24,096 nt of DNA from UBA2943 sp946534895 (GTDB lineage Bacteria; Bacillota; Clostridia; Christensenellales; Aristaeellaceae): positions 1 through 24,096 of the forward strand of contig CAMNDE010000054.1 in the NCBI GenBank assembly GCA_946534895.1, given 5' to 3'. The position numbers and the translations under genes were made by a program. Within the stretch, counting starts at the first letter, position 1. Every line of letters begins with the position of its first letter. The notes below the pieces were generated by a model that was not told the DNA's origin, ran no database searches, and worked only from the letters and a program-made list of their open reading frames with translations. Shown one piece after another: positions 22,529 through 24,096 of this stretch.

Positions 22529-24096
22529 TTATTCACCTCCGGGAATGGAAGGTTCAGTGAGGGAGAAGGGAATGCGGATGAGCACACGTGTGCCGCGGCC
22601 CATTTCCGAGGAAATATGCATGGTCATATCGGAGCCGTAGTACATCAGCAGACGCTGGCGCACGCTGCGGATGCCGATGCCGGTGATCTCGGTGTCGTCT
22701 TCCCGGTTGAGGAAGGCAAGCCGCTCCGGCTCAATACCCATGCCGTCGTCCTCCACCGTGAACATGACCTGGTCATGGTCGCGCTTGACCCGGACCGACA
22801 CATGCAGTCCGCTGCGCCCGGGCACCATGCCGTGCACATAGCAGTTCTCCACAATGGTCTGGAGAATGTTCTTGGGCACATAGGATTCCAGGGCTTCCGG
22901 GTCTGTCTGCGTTTCTGTCTGCACCATGTCCCCCCATCTCCGCTGCTGTATGGAGATATAGGCTTCCAGGTGCGCCATTTCATCCGCCACCGTCACCACG
23001 CTTTTTCCGCCGCTCAACGAGAGCCGGTAATAGGTGGTCATGTCATCCACGAGCTGGCAGAGTTCCTCGTCCCCGTCATCCAGGGCGCGCCAGCGGATCA
23101 GGCCGAGGGTGTTGTAGAGGAAGTGCGGATTCACATAACTCTCCATGGCGCGCATGGCCTCTTCCATCTCCCGCAGCCTCAGGTCCTTCATCTGACGGAC
23201 CAGACGCCCGTAATGCGCCTCCACCTGATCCACCTGATCCGAGAGCGCGGTCTGCTCCATGCCCGGATGCACGAGTTCCGGCACATCGCTCTGCAGGCGC
23301 CGGCTCAGCTTTTTCAGGCGGAAGCGGAAGTAATGCAGCACGGTGAGCACGGCCGCGGCGCCCAGCGCCACCACAATCATGACGCCGATGCGGTACAGTA
23401 TGTTCAGCCGGTTCAGGTTTGCGGAAATCCCGGCCATGGGCACAAAGCTGTAGAGCTGCCAGCCGTTGCCGAGCCGGTTCAGGATATGGAATCCGTCCGC
23501 GGTCTCCGTGGAAACGGTGTCATTTCCATAGGCGGAAATGCGTGCGCTCGTGAGACTCGGAAACGCCGTGTCCTCCAGGCTTTTGCCCTGCAGCGCGGGA
23601 TCCGTGGCCAGAAAGATGATGCCGTTGGGATCGGCCAGCGCGTGCTGTGCGCGGTCGCTCTTCAGTGCGCTGCCGAAGGCACTCAGATTCGCCAGGCGCA
23701 GATAGATGACGCCCACGCAGCCGGCGGCGCCACGGGGAATGCCCGTGGTGAGCACGCTGTAGCTCTCGCCGGAATACGGATGCGCATAAACGGACCATTC
23801 CGGATGCCCTGAGGTAAGATGCTGCACGTACCAGTCCTTTTCCCGGTTTCCGTCCAGCAGCCGGTTTCCGGGCTTCCAGAGCAGGCCGCCGTTTTCCAGA
23901 AGCGAGGGATTGTCATGATAGATGCGGAACTGGGTGATGCCCGGCAGAAGGCTGTGCACATACTGGTACGCCTGCTCCATGCTCCGCAGGGCCGCCCACT
24001 GGGAGATAAAGTCCGGATAGGTCCGCAGGAGCTGATTGTAAACGTAAACTTTCATGATTCCGGTACTAAAATAGGAACATGATAAGAGATTTGGTA
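22529..24096 (-). CDS. YesM-type sensor histidine kinase (partial, N-terminus beyond window)
   Basis: This is a membrane sensor kinase of the LytS/YesM (HisKA-like, His_kinase) type. Numbering from the ATG at 24055, an extracellular sensor domain occupies about 1-215, one transmembrane helix lies at about 219-244, a HAMP-like linker follows, and His311 is the phosphorylation site in SYVNPHFLYNTL. ATP-binding motifs include QTIVENCYVHG, VEDDGMGIE and GIGIRSVRQRLLMYYG. Members of this family normally have an N-terminal transmembrane helix before the sensor domain; none is present after ATG 24055. The reading frame stays open from there to the last base of the window, so I take the true start to lie beyond it. 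It is co-transcribed with the regulator and GH42. The ligand is unknown, possibly a sugar or a binding protein. Confidence 0.9.
   Translation of the reverse strand, partial: PNLLSCSYFSTGIMKVYVYNQLLRTYPDFISQWAALRSMEQAYQYVHSLLPGITQFRIYHDNPSLLENGGLLWKPGNRLLDGNREKDWYVQHLTSGHPEWSVYAHPYSGESYSVLTTGIPRGAAGCVGVIYLRLANLSAFGSALKSDRAQHALADPNGIIFLATDPALQGKSLEDTAFPSLTSARISAYGNDTVSTETADGFHILNRLGNGWQLYSFVPMAGISANLNRLNILYRIGVMIVVALGAAAVLTVLHYFRFRLKKLSRRLQSDVPELVHPGMEQTALSDQVDQVEAHYGRLVRQMKDLRLREMEEAMRAMESYVNPHFLYNTLGLIRWRALDDGDEELCQLVDDMTTYYRLSLSGGKSVVTVADEMAHLEAYISIQQRRWGDMVQTETQTDPEALESYVPKNILQTIVENCYVHGMVPGRSGLHVSVRVKRDHDQVMFTVEDDGMGIEPERLAFLNREDDTEITGIGIRSVRQRLLMYYGSDMTMHISSEMGRGTRVLIRIPFSLTEPSIPGGE

Noticed and set aside
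21737..23812. 691-codon open frame on the plus strand
   Set aside because: It is opposite the kinase and regulator, whose motifs are all intact. The product is a His/Gly/Ala-rich shadow without recognisable domains.

Overview
The window looks like a chromosomal segment of a GC-rich, Gram-positive-type bacterium, most plausibly a gut- or rumen-associated member of the Clostridia. Supporting signs are purine-rich Shine-Dalgarno sites, vegetative promoters of the TTGACA/TATAAT type with 17-bp spacers, a YesM/YesN-type two-component pair, and short signal peptides ending in Ala followed by Glu. Placement below class is inference. I see no phage genes, insertion sequences, tRNA, rRNA or CRISPR array.

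Layout. (1) 1-3.7 kb: three independently transcribed plus-strand genes, each with its own promoter and terminator: an MFS transporter, an HdeD-like membrane protein and a cytosolic M28 metallopeptidase. A perfect 18-bp palindrome that fits the CcpA cre consensus lies upstream of the HdeD-like gene. (2) 3.8-7.1 kb: a two-gene glycosidase operon, a divergent retaining-glycosidase-like protein (DUF5696/GH129/GH101-like) followed by a GH1 beta-glucosidase. (3) 7.1-10.9 kb, minus strand: a secreted beta-helix protein and a GH36 alpha-galactosidase. (4) 11.0-14.8 kb, plus strand: a short FliB-like cysteine-cluster protein, then a cluster of a TSUP/CTP-kinase-like membrane fusion, a flavodoxin and a secreted protein with a calcium-type loop. 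(5) 14.8-16.9 kb, minus strand: an esterase and a secreted Agp-like acid phosphatase. (6) 17.2-18.4 kb, plus strand: two GNAT acetyltransferases. (7) 18.5-19.7 kb, minus strand: a secreted protein with 39 uninterrupted Gly-x-x-x tetrapeptides and a C-terminal SH3-like segment. (8) 19.8 kb to the end, minus strand: a YesM-type histidine kinase (running off the window edge), a YesN-type regulator and a GH42 beta-galactosidase.

How the parts fit. The theme is use of plant or host glycans. GH1, GH36 and GH42 lack visible signal peptides, so they should act on imported oligosaccharides. The kinase/regulator pair probably senses an extracellular sugar signal and controls the adjacent GH42 gene. The esterase, phosphatase and M28 peptidase are general scavenging functions. 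Two secreted proteins of unusual composition (beta-helix and GX3-repeat) are probably surface or matrix components.

The least explained items are the GX3-repeat protein, the TSUP-kinase fusion, the compact FliB-like protein without flagellar neighbours, and the divergent glycosidase. Promoter positions settle several start codons that the longest open frames would place too far upstream.
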